DNA of 64,000 nucleotides. It comes from Mucilaginibacter daejeonensis. Lineage in GTDB: Bacteria; Bacteroidota; Bacteroidia; Sphingobacteriales; Sphingobacteriaceae. Below the pieces are notes generated by a model, which was not told where the DNA came from, did not search any database, and saw only the letters and a list, made by a program, of their open reading frames with translations. Of the stretch, positions 43,591 to 52,077 are shown in pieces. The number at the start of each line of letters is the position of its first letter. The stretch's first letter is position 1. The DNA lies in the NCBI RefSeq assembly GCF_020783335.1, contig NZ_CP086068.1:3534001-3598000 (forward strand). The letters are read 5' to 3'. A program made the translations under genes and the position numbers.

Positions 43591-44838
43591 TTACTGATCG
43601 GCCAAGTAGCTGATCGTTTGCTCAATGATGTCGCAGCATTCGGTCATTTGCTCGGCCGTGATCACCAGCGGTGGCGAAAAGCGGACCGTATGGCCATGAG
43701 TAGGTTTAGCCAGCAGTCCGTTACGCGACAGCGCCATACATACATCCCAGGCGGTAAAGGTCAGGTCAGTGGCTATATCGATGGCATTAAGCAGTCCACG
43801 GCCCCTAACAGCGGTAATAATGTTGGGGTACCGCTCCTGCAATTGGTACATACGCCCGCGAAACACCATGCCCTGTGCATTGGCATTGGCCGGAAGTTCT
43901 TCTTGCTGGATCACTTCCATTGCGGCAATGCTCACCACGGCGGCCAGCGGGTTGCCTCCAAAGGTGGACCCATGCTCACCGGGCTGTATACACAGCATGA
44001 TATCATTATTAGCCAGCACGGCCGATACTGGTAACACGCCACCGGCCAGGGCCTTACCAACGATCAGCACATCAGCCTGTACCTCATCATAATAACTGGC
44101 CAGCAGCTTGCCGGTACGGCCAATGCCGGTCTGTATCTCATCGGCCAGGAGTAACACGTTATATTGTTTACAAAGGGCATGTACCGCGGCCAGGTAGCCC
44201 TCATCCGGTACGATCACGCCGGCCTCTCCCTGAATGGGTTCTACCAAAAAGGCACAAATATCAGGGTCAGCCTTCAGGGCTTGTTCAAGCGCATCTACAT
44301 CGTTATACGGGATGATGCTGAAGCCCGGCAGGTAAGGCCCAAAACCCTCGCGCGATTCGGCACTGTCAGAAAATGAGATAATGCCTGTGGTACGGCCATG
44401 GAAGTTGCCCGAGGCCGTCAGTATCCTGGCCTTGCCTTCCTGAACACCCTTGCGCAAGTAGGCCCATTTACGGGCCAGCTTGATGGCGGTCTCCACGGCT
44501 TCGGCACCCGAGTTCATGAACAGGGCCTTATCATAATTGAACAGGCGGCAAACGAATTCTTCAACGCTGCCCAGCTTATCGTTATAAAAAGCACGCGATG
44601 TAAGGGTAAGTTGCGCGGCCTGCTGCGTGAGGGCACCAATGATGTGCGGATGGCAATGACCCTGATTAACGGCACTATAGGCCGACAGGAAGTCGAAGTA
44701 CTGCTTGCCTTCCACGTCCCACACGTGCACGCCTGAACCACGGCTCAGCACCACAGGCAGCGGATGATAGTTATGAGCGCCAAAGCGTTCTTCGGTATCG
44801 ATATAATGCTGCGGATCGGTGGTGATATTGGTCGTCAT
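43591..44838 (-). CDS. rocD: Ornithine--oxo-acid transaminase
   Basis: A 415-residue class III aminotransferase that converts ornithine and 2-oxoglutarate to glutamate semialdehyde. The PLP lysine is Lys262 in VGKALAGG; NSGAEAVETAIKLARKW, ASGNFHGRTTGIISF and LLADEIQTGIGRTGK are typical of ornithine aminotransferases. The N-terminus contains RFGAHNYHPLPVVL, which separates it from acetylornithine aminotransferases. It follows the DUF47 gene by about 100 bases on the same strand. It likely serves arginine/proline interconversion. Confidence 0.95.
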   Translation of the reverse strand: MTTNITTDPQHYIDTEERFGAHNYHPLPVVLSRGSGVHVWDVEGKQYFDFLSAYSAVNQGHCHPHIIGALTQQAAQLTLTSRAFYNDKLGSVEEFVCRLFNYDKALFMNSGAEAVETAIKLARKWAYLRKGVQEGKARILTASGNFHGRTTGIISFSDSAESREGFGPYLPGFSIIPYNDVDALEQALKADPDICAFLVEPIQGEAGVIVPDEGYLAAVHALCKQYNVLLLADEIQTGIGRTGKLLASYYDEVQADVLIVGKALAGGVLPVSAVLANNDIMLCIQPGEHGSTFGGNPLAAVVSIAAMEVIQQEELPANANAQGMVFRGRMYQLQERYPNIITAVRGRGLLNAIDIATDLTFTAWDVCMALSRNGLLAKPTHGHTVRFSPPLVITAEQMTECCDIIEQTISYLADQ

Positions 44839-44938
44839 ACGCCTTAGAGTGTTGAAATTGTGGCCGCAATATACCTTTTTAGTGAATAGTGACCGGCCCT
44901 TTTATCATCAACGCTGAGGGGTACCTTCGCCGTATATT

Positions 44939-45580
44939 TTAGGTGTTCTTGACAATGATGCTTTCGATGATGTCGGTCGCATCTTCGCACTTGTCTGTCG
45001 CATCTTCCAGTGCGGCCAGTATCTCGGTATATTTGATGAGTTCGATGGAGTTGGTCTCGGTATGTACGATGGCCGACATGGCCTTGTCATACACCTTATC
45101 GGCGTAATTTTCTAACTGCTTCACCTTGCTGCAATGGCCGGCCATCACCGGCGCGTTATGCAGATCACGCAGTGCCTGTATGCAGTGGTCAAGCTCGATA
45201 CTGGCCTCTATCAGGATGCCCGCTATCTCACGGATGGCCGGTTCCACAAAGTCGAGCTTGTACAGGCTGATGCGCCTGGCGGCCACGTTCATGCTATCGC
45301 AAACCTGGTTCATGGCTGATGCCAGCGCATACATATCGTTACGCTCGAACGGCGAGATAAGCGCACGCGACGAGCGCAGGTACACCTGGTGCTTAATGTC
45401 GTTCCCTACCGTTTTTAACCTGCTGATCTGGTTAAAGTGCATCTTTTCGTCGTGCGGCGAATCGCTGCAAACGGCCTTGTACAGCAACTGGCTCATTTGC
45501 ACGTTGTTGGTGGCCGACCGGCCGAAAAGGTCATAAAAAATTTGATTGCGCGGAACGAAAAAGCTTAACAGGCCAGACAT
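44939..45580 (-). CDS. DUF47/PhoU-like phosphate-transport accessory protein
   Basis: A 213-residue all-helical PhoU-related protein of the DUF47 family, usually encoded directly beside a PiT phosphate transporter and thought to regulate it. Helices are rich in Glu and Asp, and the C-terminal LEDATDKCEDATDIIESI is the family hallmark. Here the next gene is rocD and no PiT gene is in view, so it is an orphan in this window. An exact TACTTTTG box lies 17 bases upstream of the ATG. Confidence 0.88.
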   Translation of the reverse strand: MSGLLSFFVPRNQIFYDLFGRSATNNVQMSQLLYKAVCSDSPHDEKMHFNQISRLKTVGNDIKHQVYLRSSRALISPFERNDMYALASAMNQVCDSMNVAARRISLYKLDFVEPAIREIAGILIEASIELDHCIQALRDLHNAPVMAGHCSKVKQLENYADKVYDKAMSAIVHTETNSIELIKYTEILAALEDATDKCEDATDIIESIIVKNT

Positions 45581-45597
45581 TGAAATGGTGTATGCAC

Positions 45598-45605
45598 CAA
45601 AAGTA
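45598..45605 (-). promoter_or_regulatory. -7 box upstream of the DUF47 gene
   Basis: TACTTTTG on the minus strand is an exact TAnnTTTG match, 17 bases before the ATG. No -33 TTTG lies at N19. Confidence 0.4.
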
Positions 45606-45695
45606 TGTGCACCTTGTTAAGCCTGCGTATACCCTGCTTTACCATTTTGTAAGCATCCGTTCCGCGCAGTGATCAGGCCTGAGCCCGGCAGATCT

Positions 45696-45905
45696 TTACC
45701 GTTTTTTGTCAAGCGCTACCAATGCTATACCACCGATCAGCAGTATGCCACCGGCATATGGGGGCCATGATACGGTCTTTTCCTTATCGGCAGATACCTC
45801 GATCGGTCCTGCATCAATGATCTTTTCTTTTTTAGTGTAGGTGAATCCGGTCCAGATGAGCATGATGGCTCCGATCACGATAAATACGATACCTGCTGTT
45901 CTCAT
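45696..45905 (-). CDS. Small two-helix membrane protein
   Basis: A 69-residue protein with two membrane helices (residues 2-21 and about 50-65), a cytoplasmic KKEKIIDAGPIEVSADKEK loop and WPPYAGG before the second helix. This pattern occurs in many bacterial small DUF proteins of unknown function. ATG at 45905 is preferred; the upstream extension has no membrane-protein character. Confidence 0.7.
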   Translation of the reverse strand: MRTAGIVFIVIGAIMLIWTGFTYTKKEKIIDAGPIEVSADKEKTVSWPPYAGGILLIGGIALVALDKKR

Positions 45906-46028
45906 ATCAGTAAAGGTTGTTTTTGATACCAAAGTACCAACGGCCATAATTGTTTGCAAAGGCAAGCGCAAGCCAGCGTTCCAAGCTACCGAACAGTGGT
46001 TCTTTATGAAGACTTAGTGTACCGAATC

Positions 46029-46174
46029 GTGTTACATCAATGTAACAGAATTCCCCAAATTTCCCCACTTTCCAGCATTACGAATTTCGCAAAAACCCAA
46101 CTTTTTCCAGAAAAAGCATACAAAATACCGAAATGTAACACCTGATGTAACACTTTTGACCCTATATGTAACAC
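46029..46174. repeat. Dispersed ATGTAACAC element, copy 2
   Basis: The element begins GTGTTACATCAATGTAACA, has TTCCCCAAATTTCCCCAC and AAAAACCCAACTTTTTC in the middle, and ends with three ATGTAACAC direct copies spaced by 12 and 21 bases. Copy 1 at 26558-26701 has the same order. This one lies in a 435-base divergent intergenic region (45906-46340), in which I see no other gene. Confidence 0.85.
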
Positions 46175-46340
46175 TGCGATCGTGTATCGAGCAGTGCGCA
46201 TTACTCCTAAAAGTGGTGAAACTTCAGTTTTTTGCGGATCTCATAATTATCAGAGACCTGATCAGATTTTAAGTGCCCGACAAAACCAGGGAGCATTGAT
46301 ATTGGTTAACTGACTATTAATATACATCAACCGAAAAATT

Positions 46341-46469
46341 ATGGCCGACCTAAGCGTACAACCTAAAAGAAGAACACCCTGGTGGTTATGGATCATATTA
46401 CTGGTGCTTACCCTGGCCATACTGATATTTTTTATGCGTGGCTGCGGTAATGTGGCCATTGGTGCCTAA
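46341..46469 (+). CDS. 42-residue single-pass membrane protein
   Basis: A short frame with a basic, Pro-rich N-terminus (QPKRRTPWW), one membrane helix of about 18 residues and a short tail with GCGN. It begins with ATG and ends 55 bases before the PRC-barrel gene. The clear helix and basic start support a real gene, but no homology was tested. It is probably co-transcribed with the PRC-barrel gene. Confidence 0.6.
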   Translation: MADLSVQPKRRTPWWLWIILLVLTLAILIFFMRGCGNVAIGA

Positions 46470-46524
46470 GCATTAATAACATTAACTATTCACTAAAGCC
46501 ATATCCTGGCCCACTGACATACCT

Positions 46525-47073
46525 ATGGACGATACCGTATACAGCCGCCTTGAAGAGCTAAGCGGCAGCGATTATGAGATGACCGACGGACAGCCTAACA
46601 TTAAAGGCTGGGACGTTAAGAACGACAAGAACGAGGTGATCGGCGATATAGAAGAACTCCTTTTCGACCCGCATACCCGTAAAGTGCGCTACATTATCGT
46701 TGATACCGACGCCAACGACCTCAAATTGGAAGCACGCAAGATCCTGATCCCGATCGGTGTGGTAGAATTGCATGCCGACCATGATTTTGTGGTGGTGCCA
46801 CAGGTTGAGGTATCACACCTGGAAACGCTACCCGCATATACCAAAGGCAGTGTGACCGCTGAGCACGAGGGACACATCCGCAATGTTTTCTCGAGCCTTG
46901 GCGCCGCCGGCATGGGCATGGGCGCTGTTACCGCCACCCCCACCGAAGACTTTTACGAGCACGAGCAGTTCAACCAGAACCGCATTTACAACCGCCGCAA
47001 GCAAGAGACCAACCCGGAAAAGTTGTTGCCCGAAAAAGGTACGGCTGATGAGGATAACCGCGACATCTTTTAA
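46525..47073 (+). CDS. PRC-barrel domain protein
   Basis: A 182-residue cytoplasmic protein with an N-terminal PRC barrel (about residues 27-100; NIKGWDVKNDKNEVIGDIEELLFDP and RKVRYIIVDTD are typical). The rest is a polar tail with EHEQFNQNRIYNRR and a Glu-rich end. PRC barrels occur in photosynthetic reaction centre subunit H and in RNA-processing proteins, but this group is of unknown function and often induced by stress (family knowledge, not shown here). Confidence 0.88.
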   Translation: MDDTVYSRLEELSGSDYEMTDGQPNIKGWDVKNDKNEVIGDIEELLFDPHTRKVRYIIVDTDANDLKLEARKILIPIGVVELHADHDFVVVPQVEVSHLETLPAYTKGSVTAEHEGHIRNVFSSLGAAGMGMGAVTATPTEDFYEHEQFNQNRIYNRRKQETNPEKLLPEKGTADEDNRDIF

Positions 47074-47077
47074 TAAC

Positions 47078-47113
47078 AAAAAAGGCGGGCCGAATAATCG
47101 GCCCGCCTTTTTT
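47078..47113. terminator. Bidirectional terminator between PRC-barrel and TonB receptor genes
   Basis: A perfect 16-bp stem (AAAAAAGGCGGGCCGA and its complement) with loop ATAA, lying between convergent stop codons. Both strands have A and T tracts, so it can act in both directions. Confidence 0.93.
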
Positions 47114-47131
47114 ATGGTCATTCAATACTTA

Positions 47132-49417
47132 TTACCGGATATTGAACGGTAAAAAGAAACCGAACGTGATGTTACGGCCCGGATTAAATACGCCCAGGTC
47201 AAGGTTCTCCTGGCTGATGCGGCCTGGTTTCAGGCGGCTCAGTGCATCATAGTAACGTTTGTTGGTCAGGTTAGCGCCCGACACGTAGATCTTAAGCGGC
47301 TGCGAACCTAATTTGATCGTGGTACCGATACCTGCATTCAACAAGGTATATGAATCGGTGGGTGTTTCAAAGGTGGCATCTACACGGGTCTGCTTGAAGT
47401 AATTATCCAAACCTACGTAGAAGTATAAAGAGTTCAGTCCTTTTACCTTTGGCTCAAAACGCAGGGTGTTGTGCACCGCACCGGCAGGTGTAAATGGCAG
47501 CGGACGATCGAACGAGCGGTTCTGCGCATGAGTATAGTTAAAGGTATTCTCGAAGTGGATGAAAGATACCGGGTGCAGGGTCAGGGCTGCTTCAGCACCG
47601 TATAAATTGGCGTTCACCTGTCCGTAGCGGTATACCGGGTAATCTACCAGCGGTTCGTCAGGTATATTTACCGATTCGCCATTGGTCGATGCATAAATGA
47701 AGTTGTGCACATAGTTCTCATACACACCAACACTACCGGTCACGATACCCGAACCGAACTCTAAAGTAGCATCGGCCTGGTAGCTGCGCTCAGGGCTCAG
47801 GTTACCATTACCTACCTCATACCTGAAAGTACCTTCGTGAACACCATTTGAGCCTAATTCGGCCGGGTTAGGTGCACGGAAAGCCGTACCTGCATTGGCT
47901 TTGAAGTTCAGGTTATCATTAAAGATGTGGGTGTATCCCAAGGCACCGCTCACACTGTTAAAAGTGTTCTTGAAGCCGGTGAACTTTTGCTCACCATCTT
48001 CGGTCAGTTGTTTACCGTTGTTCTTGATATAGTCGTAACGCAAACCGGCGCTCACGGTATTTTGTCCGTAGGTCTTCTTCACGAAACCGAACACACCGGC
48101 CGCATAGGCGGTATATTCAGGGATCAGCTTCTCTTCGGCCTTGTTCAAACTATTGCCAATGCTACCACTCAAACCGATCACCGGTTCCCATCCATTCTTA
48201 GCAGGTAATGAATATTTGGTGTCTAATGAGTAGGTATTAAGGTCGAAGAACAGTGATGGATCAGGGCCATCTTCCAGCTCGCGGCGCTGGTTCTTTTGAT
48301 ATCCCAGATCAACTTTCAGGGAACCTTCGCCAATCACAAAGTTATTGTTCAGTGCGATCTTATAATGACGAATGTCCTGACGAGGGAAATCCAGCGTACG
48401 TGAGCGCTCGGTGGTATACAGGTCATCTACCGACTCAGGGTCGAAGAAACCGATGTTGTTCTTGTAATAAGAAAAGTTCAGATGTGAGTAGCCCCAGCTT
48501 TTATTCAGGCCTACCATACCGCTTAGGTTAGTATTGTTATAACCACTATTAGGGAAATAACCGGCTGGGGTCTTGAATGAATAGGCATTCTGGTAAGAGC
48601 CTCTTCCACGCCATACAAAGCCATTTTCGTTACCGGTCAACATCAATGACGAACCGGTCAGGCCGTTGTTGGTGGAATAGTTGCTCAACACCTCACCTTT
48701 GATCAGGCCTGGTGCTGGAGCCAAGGGCTCAACTAGGTTGATCACACCGCCGATCGCGTCCGATCCGTATTGTAAAGAAGCTGCACCACGCAATACCTCC
48801 ACTTTATCGGCCTGGTACTGATCCAACTCGATACCGTGCTCATCGCCCCATTGCTGGCCTTGTTGTTTAACACCATCGCTGATGGTCACTACGCGGTTGT
48901 AGCCTAAACCGCGGATCACCGGTTTGGATATACCCGGGCCGGTAGTGATCTGGCTTACACCAGGCACTTGTTTGGCCAAGGCATCGATCAGGTTGGTGTA
49001 AGGACCTTGCAGGTCTTCTTTATCCACCACCGTGGCCGATGTACTGTTGTTCTTGCTGGTCGATGTGATCAGCGTGCCGGTGACCACCACCTCCCGCGTT
49101 TCGATCATGCTTGGTGTAAGGGCCAAGTTCAAAGCCGTTGGCGACGAAAGATCGACCGTGCGGGCTAAGGTCTGGTAACCTAAATAACGTACCTCAACCA
49201 CGTAGCGGCCACGGGCTGGTAAGGTACTAAAGCTGAACTGACCATTGGCGTCGGTGCTGGTACTGATCTTTAATTGTGGAATGGTAACGGTAGCGCCAAC
49301 GATCGGGTCATTGGTCTTGGCATCGGTAACTTTTCCGGTAAATGCGGCTAAACCCGCGGCATATATATATACAGGTAATAACAGCAGCAATAAGCTGCCT
49401 AAGAATTTTGATCTCAT
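47132..49417 (-). CDS. TonB-dependent receptor, likely for a metal or metal complex
   Basis: A 761-residue outer membrane receptor. A signal peptide (about 24 residues) is followed by a CarboxypepD_reg-like domain (about 25-105), a plug domain with VRGLGYNRVVTISDGVKQQGQQWGDEHG and GSDAIGGVINLV, and a 22-strand barrel ending in FGFFLPFNIR with a terminal aromatic pattern. It is preceded by a small exported His/Cys-rich protein and faces a CDF exporter gene, which suggests a metal ligand such as zinc (inference). No siderophore genes are nearby. Confidence 0.93.
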   Translation of the reverse strand: MRSKFLGSLLLLLLPVYIYAAGLAAFTGKVTDAKTNDPIVGATVTIPQLKISTSTDANGQFSFSTLPARGRYVVEVRYLGYQTLARTVDLSSPTALNLALTPSMIETREVVVTGTLITSTSKNNSTSATVVDKEDLQGPYTNLIDALAKQVPGVSQITTGPGISKPVIRGLGYNRVVTISDGVKQQGQQWGDEHGIELDQYQADKVEVLRGAASLQYGSDAIGGVINLVEPLAPAPGLIKGEVLSNYSTNNGLTGSSLMLTGNENGFVWRGRGSYQNAYSFKTPAGYFPNSGYNNTNLSGMVGLNKSWGYSHLNFSYYKNNIGFFDPESVDDLYTTERSRTLDFPRQDIRHYKIALNNNFVIGEGSLKVDLGYQKNQRRELEDGPDPSLFFDLNTYSLDTKYSLPAKNGWEPVIGLSGSIGNSLNKAEEKLIPEYTAYAAGVFGFVKKTYGQNTVSAGLRYDYIKNNGKQLTEDGEQKFTGFKNTFNSVSGALGYTHIFNDNLNFKANAGTAFRAPNPAELGSNGVHEGTFRYEVGNGNLSPERSYQADATLEFGSGIVTGSVGVYENYVHNFIYASTNGESVNIPDEPLVDYPVYRYGQVNANLYGAEAALTLHPVSFIHFENTFNYTHAQNRSFDRPLPFTPAGAVHNTLRFEPKVKGLNSLYFYVGLDNYFKQTRVDATFETPTDSYTLLNAGIGTTIKLGSQPLKIYVSGANLTNKRYYDALSRLKPGRISQENLDLGVFNPGRNITFGFFLPFNIR

Positions 49418-49494
49418 GGTAATAGAAAATACTTAACAGATGATTGAAAACAGAAATACACAGCTACGCCAGGGCAGCTGTTATGGTCAGCACA

Positions 49495-49815
49495 TCAAAC
49501 TGTCGGTGGACCTCTGTTACCTGATAGCAGCAGCTGGATACTCTGATATTGTACAGCATGCGCTACCGGCCGGTATGAGCTGGTAAGTGTCCAGAACTGG
49601 AAAACGTCGTTCTGTGGGAGTAATAGCTGAAAGTTGCCATGCTGCGCACAAACGGGGCAATCATCGTCGCTTAAACGAGAGCGGTCCTTTTGGGCAAAGT
49701 GCTTGGCAGTGCGTGTGTCAAACTTGTGCGTATGTGCGAACAGGATGAGCTGCCCCGCCACGAACGTGAACAGGAGCATCATCGACACCCATAACTTTGC
49801 ACTCTTTTTATTCAC
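49495..49815 (-). CDS. Small exported His/Cys-rich protein upstream of the TonB receptor
   Basis: A 106-residue protein with an N-terminal hydrophobic helix (LWVSMMLLFTFVAGQLILFA) followed by HTHKFDTRTAKHFAQ and a DDDCPVC motif, which are plausible metal ligands. The GTG at 49815 is chosen because the perfect -7 box at 49826-49833 lies upstream of it, whereas the ATG at 49857 lies before that box. It ends 77 bases before the receptor gene and shares its promoter. It resembles small accessory proteins seen beside metal receptors in Bacteroidota; the function is unproven. Confidence 0.65.
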   Translation of the reverse strand: MNKKSAKLWVSMMLLFTFVAGQLILFAHTHKFDTRTAKHFAQKDRSRLSDDDCPVCAQHGNFQLLLPQNDVFQFWTLTSSYRPVAHAVQYQSIQLLLSGNRGPPTV

Positions 49816-49825
49816 AACTTTGTTG

Positions 49826-49857
49826 CAAATATATCGCTCCGACCGGCTTTTTCGCAA
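49826..49857 (-). promoter_or_regulatory. Promoter of the receptor operon
   Basis: On the minus strand TTG, 21 bases, then an exact TATATTTG (49833-49826). It lies just upstream of the GTG start at 49815. Confidence 0.6.
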
Positions 49858-49970
49858 TTAATTCTCATCATAACTGTTTTATTACAAATTCAGGGCTTCA
49901 TCGTCGCTATTGCTAAGGTCTTTCTTGCAAAGCCATCCAAACCCATCAGGCGTTACCCTGTTAAGGCTGT

Positions 49971-50864
49971 ATGGCCGCATCCAAGACCCCGATATATACC
50001 GCACTTGCTGCAAATCTGCTCATTGCAGCCACCAAATTGACAGCGGCCATATTCACCGGCAGCTCGGCCATGGTATCTGAGGGGATACACTCACTGGTGG
50101 ATACCAGCAACGAGGTGTTATTGCTTTTAGGGATCAGCAAAAGTCAACGCCCTGCCGATGAGCAACGCCCCTTCGGTTATGGCAAGGAGCTTTATTTCTG
50201 GTCGTTCGTGGTGTCGTTGCTATTCTTTGCGCTGGGCGGCGGCTTTTCGATATATGAAGGTATCGAGCACCTGATCAACCCACAGGAAGTGACCAACCCT
50301 ATCTGGAATTACGCCGTGTTAGGCATAGCGTTCATATTTGATGGCATATCATTCATAACCGCCATGAAGGAGTTCAAGCGGCAGCGTGGCGAAACTCCAT
50401 TTTGGAAGGCGGTACGGCAGAGTAAAGACCCATCTACCTTTGTGGTGCTGTTCGAGGATGCGGCCGACGTGATAGGTATACTGATCGCCTTTAGCGGTAT
50501 CCTGATCGGCCAATTGACCGGCAACCACTATATAGATGGCATAGCATCGGTATTGATCGGCTTGCTGTTAACCGCCGTAGCTATCATATTGGTACGGGAG
50601 AGCCGCAGCCTGCTCATGGGCGAAACGGTTGACCAAGCCGAAATGGAAGAGGTTTTAGCGATAGCAAAAAGCCACCCGGCGGTAGAACGCATCATCCATC
50701 AACAATCGATGTACCTTGCCCCCGAAGAAGTGATCCTCTTATTGCGCATCGACCTTAAGCAGACCAACGCCTCCTCCATCGTTAAGAGCATTAACGAGAT
50801 ACGCGATAGCATCAGGCAACGCTATCCGCATTATAAGCAACTGTATATAGAGCCGGCGAGTTGA
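49971..50864 (+). CDS. Cation diffusion facilitator, ZnT9-like group
   Basis: A 297-residue CDF metal/proton antiporter with six membrane helices. Helix 2 carries SEGIHSLVDTSNE, containing the His and Asp of the metal site, and helix 5 carries FEDAADVIG. This HSxxDT pattern is that of the SLC30A9 (ZnT9)-like branch rather than typical ZitB/YiiP. The C-terminal domain is a ferredoxin-like cytoplasmic module. It is divergent from the TonB receptor operon and probably exports zinc, cobalt or iron. Confidence 0.9.
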   Translation: MAASKTPIYTALAANLLIAATKLTAAIFTGSSAMVSEGIHSLVDTSNEVLLLLGISKSQRPADEQRPFGYGKELYFWSFVVSLLFFALGGGFSIYEGIEHLINPQEVTNPIWNYAVLGIAFIFDGISFITAMKEFKRQRGETPFWKAVRQSKDPSTFVVLFEDAADVIGILIAFSGILIGQLTGNHYIDGIASVLIGLLLTAVAIILVRESRSLLMGETVDQAEMEEVLAIAKSHPAVERIIHQQSMYLAPEEVILLLRIDLKQTNASSIVKSINEIRDSIRQRYPHYKQLYIEPAS

Positions 50865-50870
50865 GGTGAA

Positions 50871-50958
50871 ATGTGCAGATGTGCGGATGCGAATATGTGC
50901 ATATGCAGGAATCGGGACCGGTGTTCAGCACATCCGCACATTCATCATCCGCACATCA
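50871..50958. repeat. GATGTGCGGATG inverted repeat
   Basis: GATGTGCGGATG (50878-50889) has its reverse complement at 50946-50957, with further ATGTGCA units between. It fills the gap between convergent CDF and pyrF genes and overlaps the pyrF stop codon by a few bases. Likely a hairpin repeat of the kind found between convergent genes. Confidence 0.6.
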
Positions 50959-51789
50959 AATGATCCCCGCCTTCTCCAGTTCCTCGGCCATTTGCTGTTG
51001 GAGCTTTAAGGCTTCGGCGCGGGCGGCTTCCGCAAAATCCTCGCCGTTGGAGGCATAGATGATCGAGCGGGATGCGTTCACTAACAAACCGCAATCTTTG
51101 GTCATACCATAGCGGCATACGTCCTCCAGGCTTCCGCCCTGGGCGCCTACGCCGGGAACCAGCAAAAAGTTATCGGGCGCGTAACGGCGTATGTTCTCAA
51201 ATTCGGTGCTTTTGGTAGCACCAACCACGTACATAATGCGGTCGGCACCGGCCAAAGTATTCATTTTTTTGATCACGGCCTCGTATAAAAAGCCTTTATT
51301 GGTTTGCAGGTATTGCAGATCCAGGCTACCTATTGATGAAGTTAGCGCCAGGATGATCACCCATTTACCGTCATATGCCAGGTAAGGCGTCACACTATCG
51401 TGGCCCATATAAGGGGTGATGGTGATCGCATCGAAGCCCATCCCTCCGCTTTGCTCATCAAAAAAGGCACGGGCATAACGATCGCTGGTGTTGCCTATAT
51501 CGCCACGCTTGGCGTCAATGATGCTCAGGCAGTCTTTAGGTAAATATTCGTAAGTACGGGTGAGCGCCTGGAGGCCTTTTACGCCATAAGTTTCATAAAA
51601 TGCGGCGTTAGGTTTGTAGGCCACACAAAGGTCACGAGTGGCGTCAATGATACGCTTATTGAATTCGAATATAGGGTCTTCATGATCGTGCAAAAAGGCG
51701 GGTATCTTATCCAAGTCGGTATCCAGACCAACACATAAAAACGTTCTTTTTTGCTTGATCTGATCAATGAGGTCCTGTCGTGACAGCAT
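50956..51789 (-). CDS. pyrF: Orotidine 5'-phosphate decarboxylase (type 2)
   Basis: Final step of UMP synthesis. The 277-residue protein belongs to the longer type 2 group. The catalytic set is in SIIDAKRGDIGNTSDRYA (Asp-x-Lys-x-x-Asp), LCVGLDTDLDKIP is the N-terminal signature and LLVPGVGAQGG is the phosphate-binding region. Other pyrimidine genes are not adjacent. The gene is divergent from rho. Confidence 0.95.
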   Translation of the reverse strand: MLSRQDLIDQIKQKRTFLCVGLDTDLDKIPAFLHDHEDPIFEFNKRIIDATRDLCVAYKPNAAFYETYGVKGLQALTRTYEYLPKDCLSIIDAKRGDIGNTSDRYARAFFDEQSGGMGFDAITITPYMGHDSVTPYLAYDGKWVIILALTSSIGSLDLQYLQTNKGFLYEAVIKKMNTLAGADRIMYVVGATKSTEFENIRRYAPDNFLLVPGVGAQGGSLEDVCRYGMTKDCGLLVNASRSIIYASNGEDFAEAARAEALKLQQQMAEELEKAGII

Positions 51790-52077
51790 ACTTATAAATT
51801 ATATATATGACTTTTTTTGAGATCAAAAAAACTAAAAATCATTGGGAGTGTTAGCCAATTGCAAGTATTTTTTAAAATAATTGCGGATCTTGAAATAAAT
51901 GGTTACTATTGCAGCGTTTCCAACACAGATTTTTCTTGCGCTAAAGAAAAGTTGTAAAAAATCCCACGTTGCATACCATTATTTGATAGAGTATTTTTCC
52001 GAAGGTACGTTACAGCCGCAAGAGCGATTTTCTTATACATTTCTTACAGAATCCCATATTGAATTATAATTCATAGC

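Noticed and set aside
51790-52077. A riboswitch in the rho/pyrF intergenic region
   Set aside because: I see no conserved riboswitch core or terminator/antiterminator pair; only an AT-rich leader is evident.
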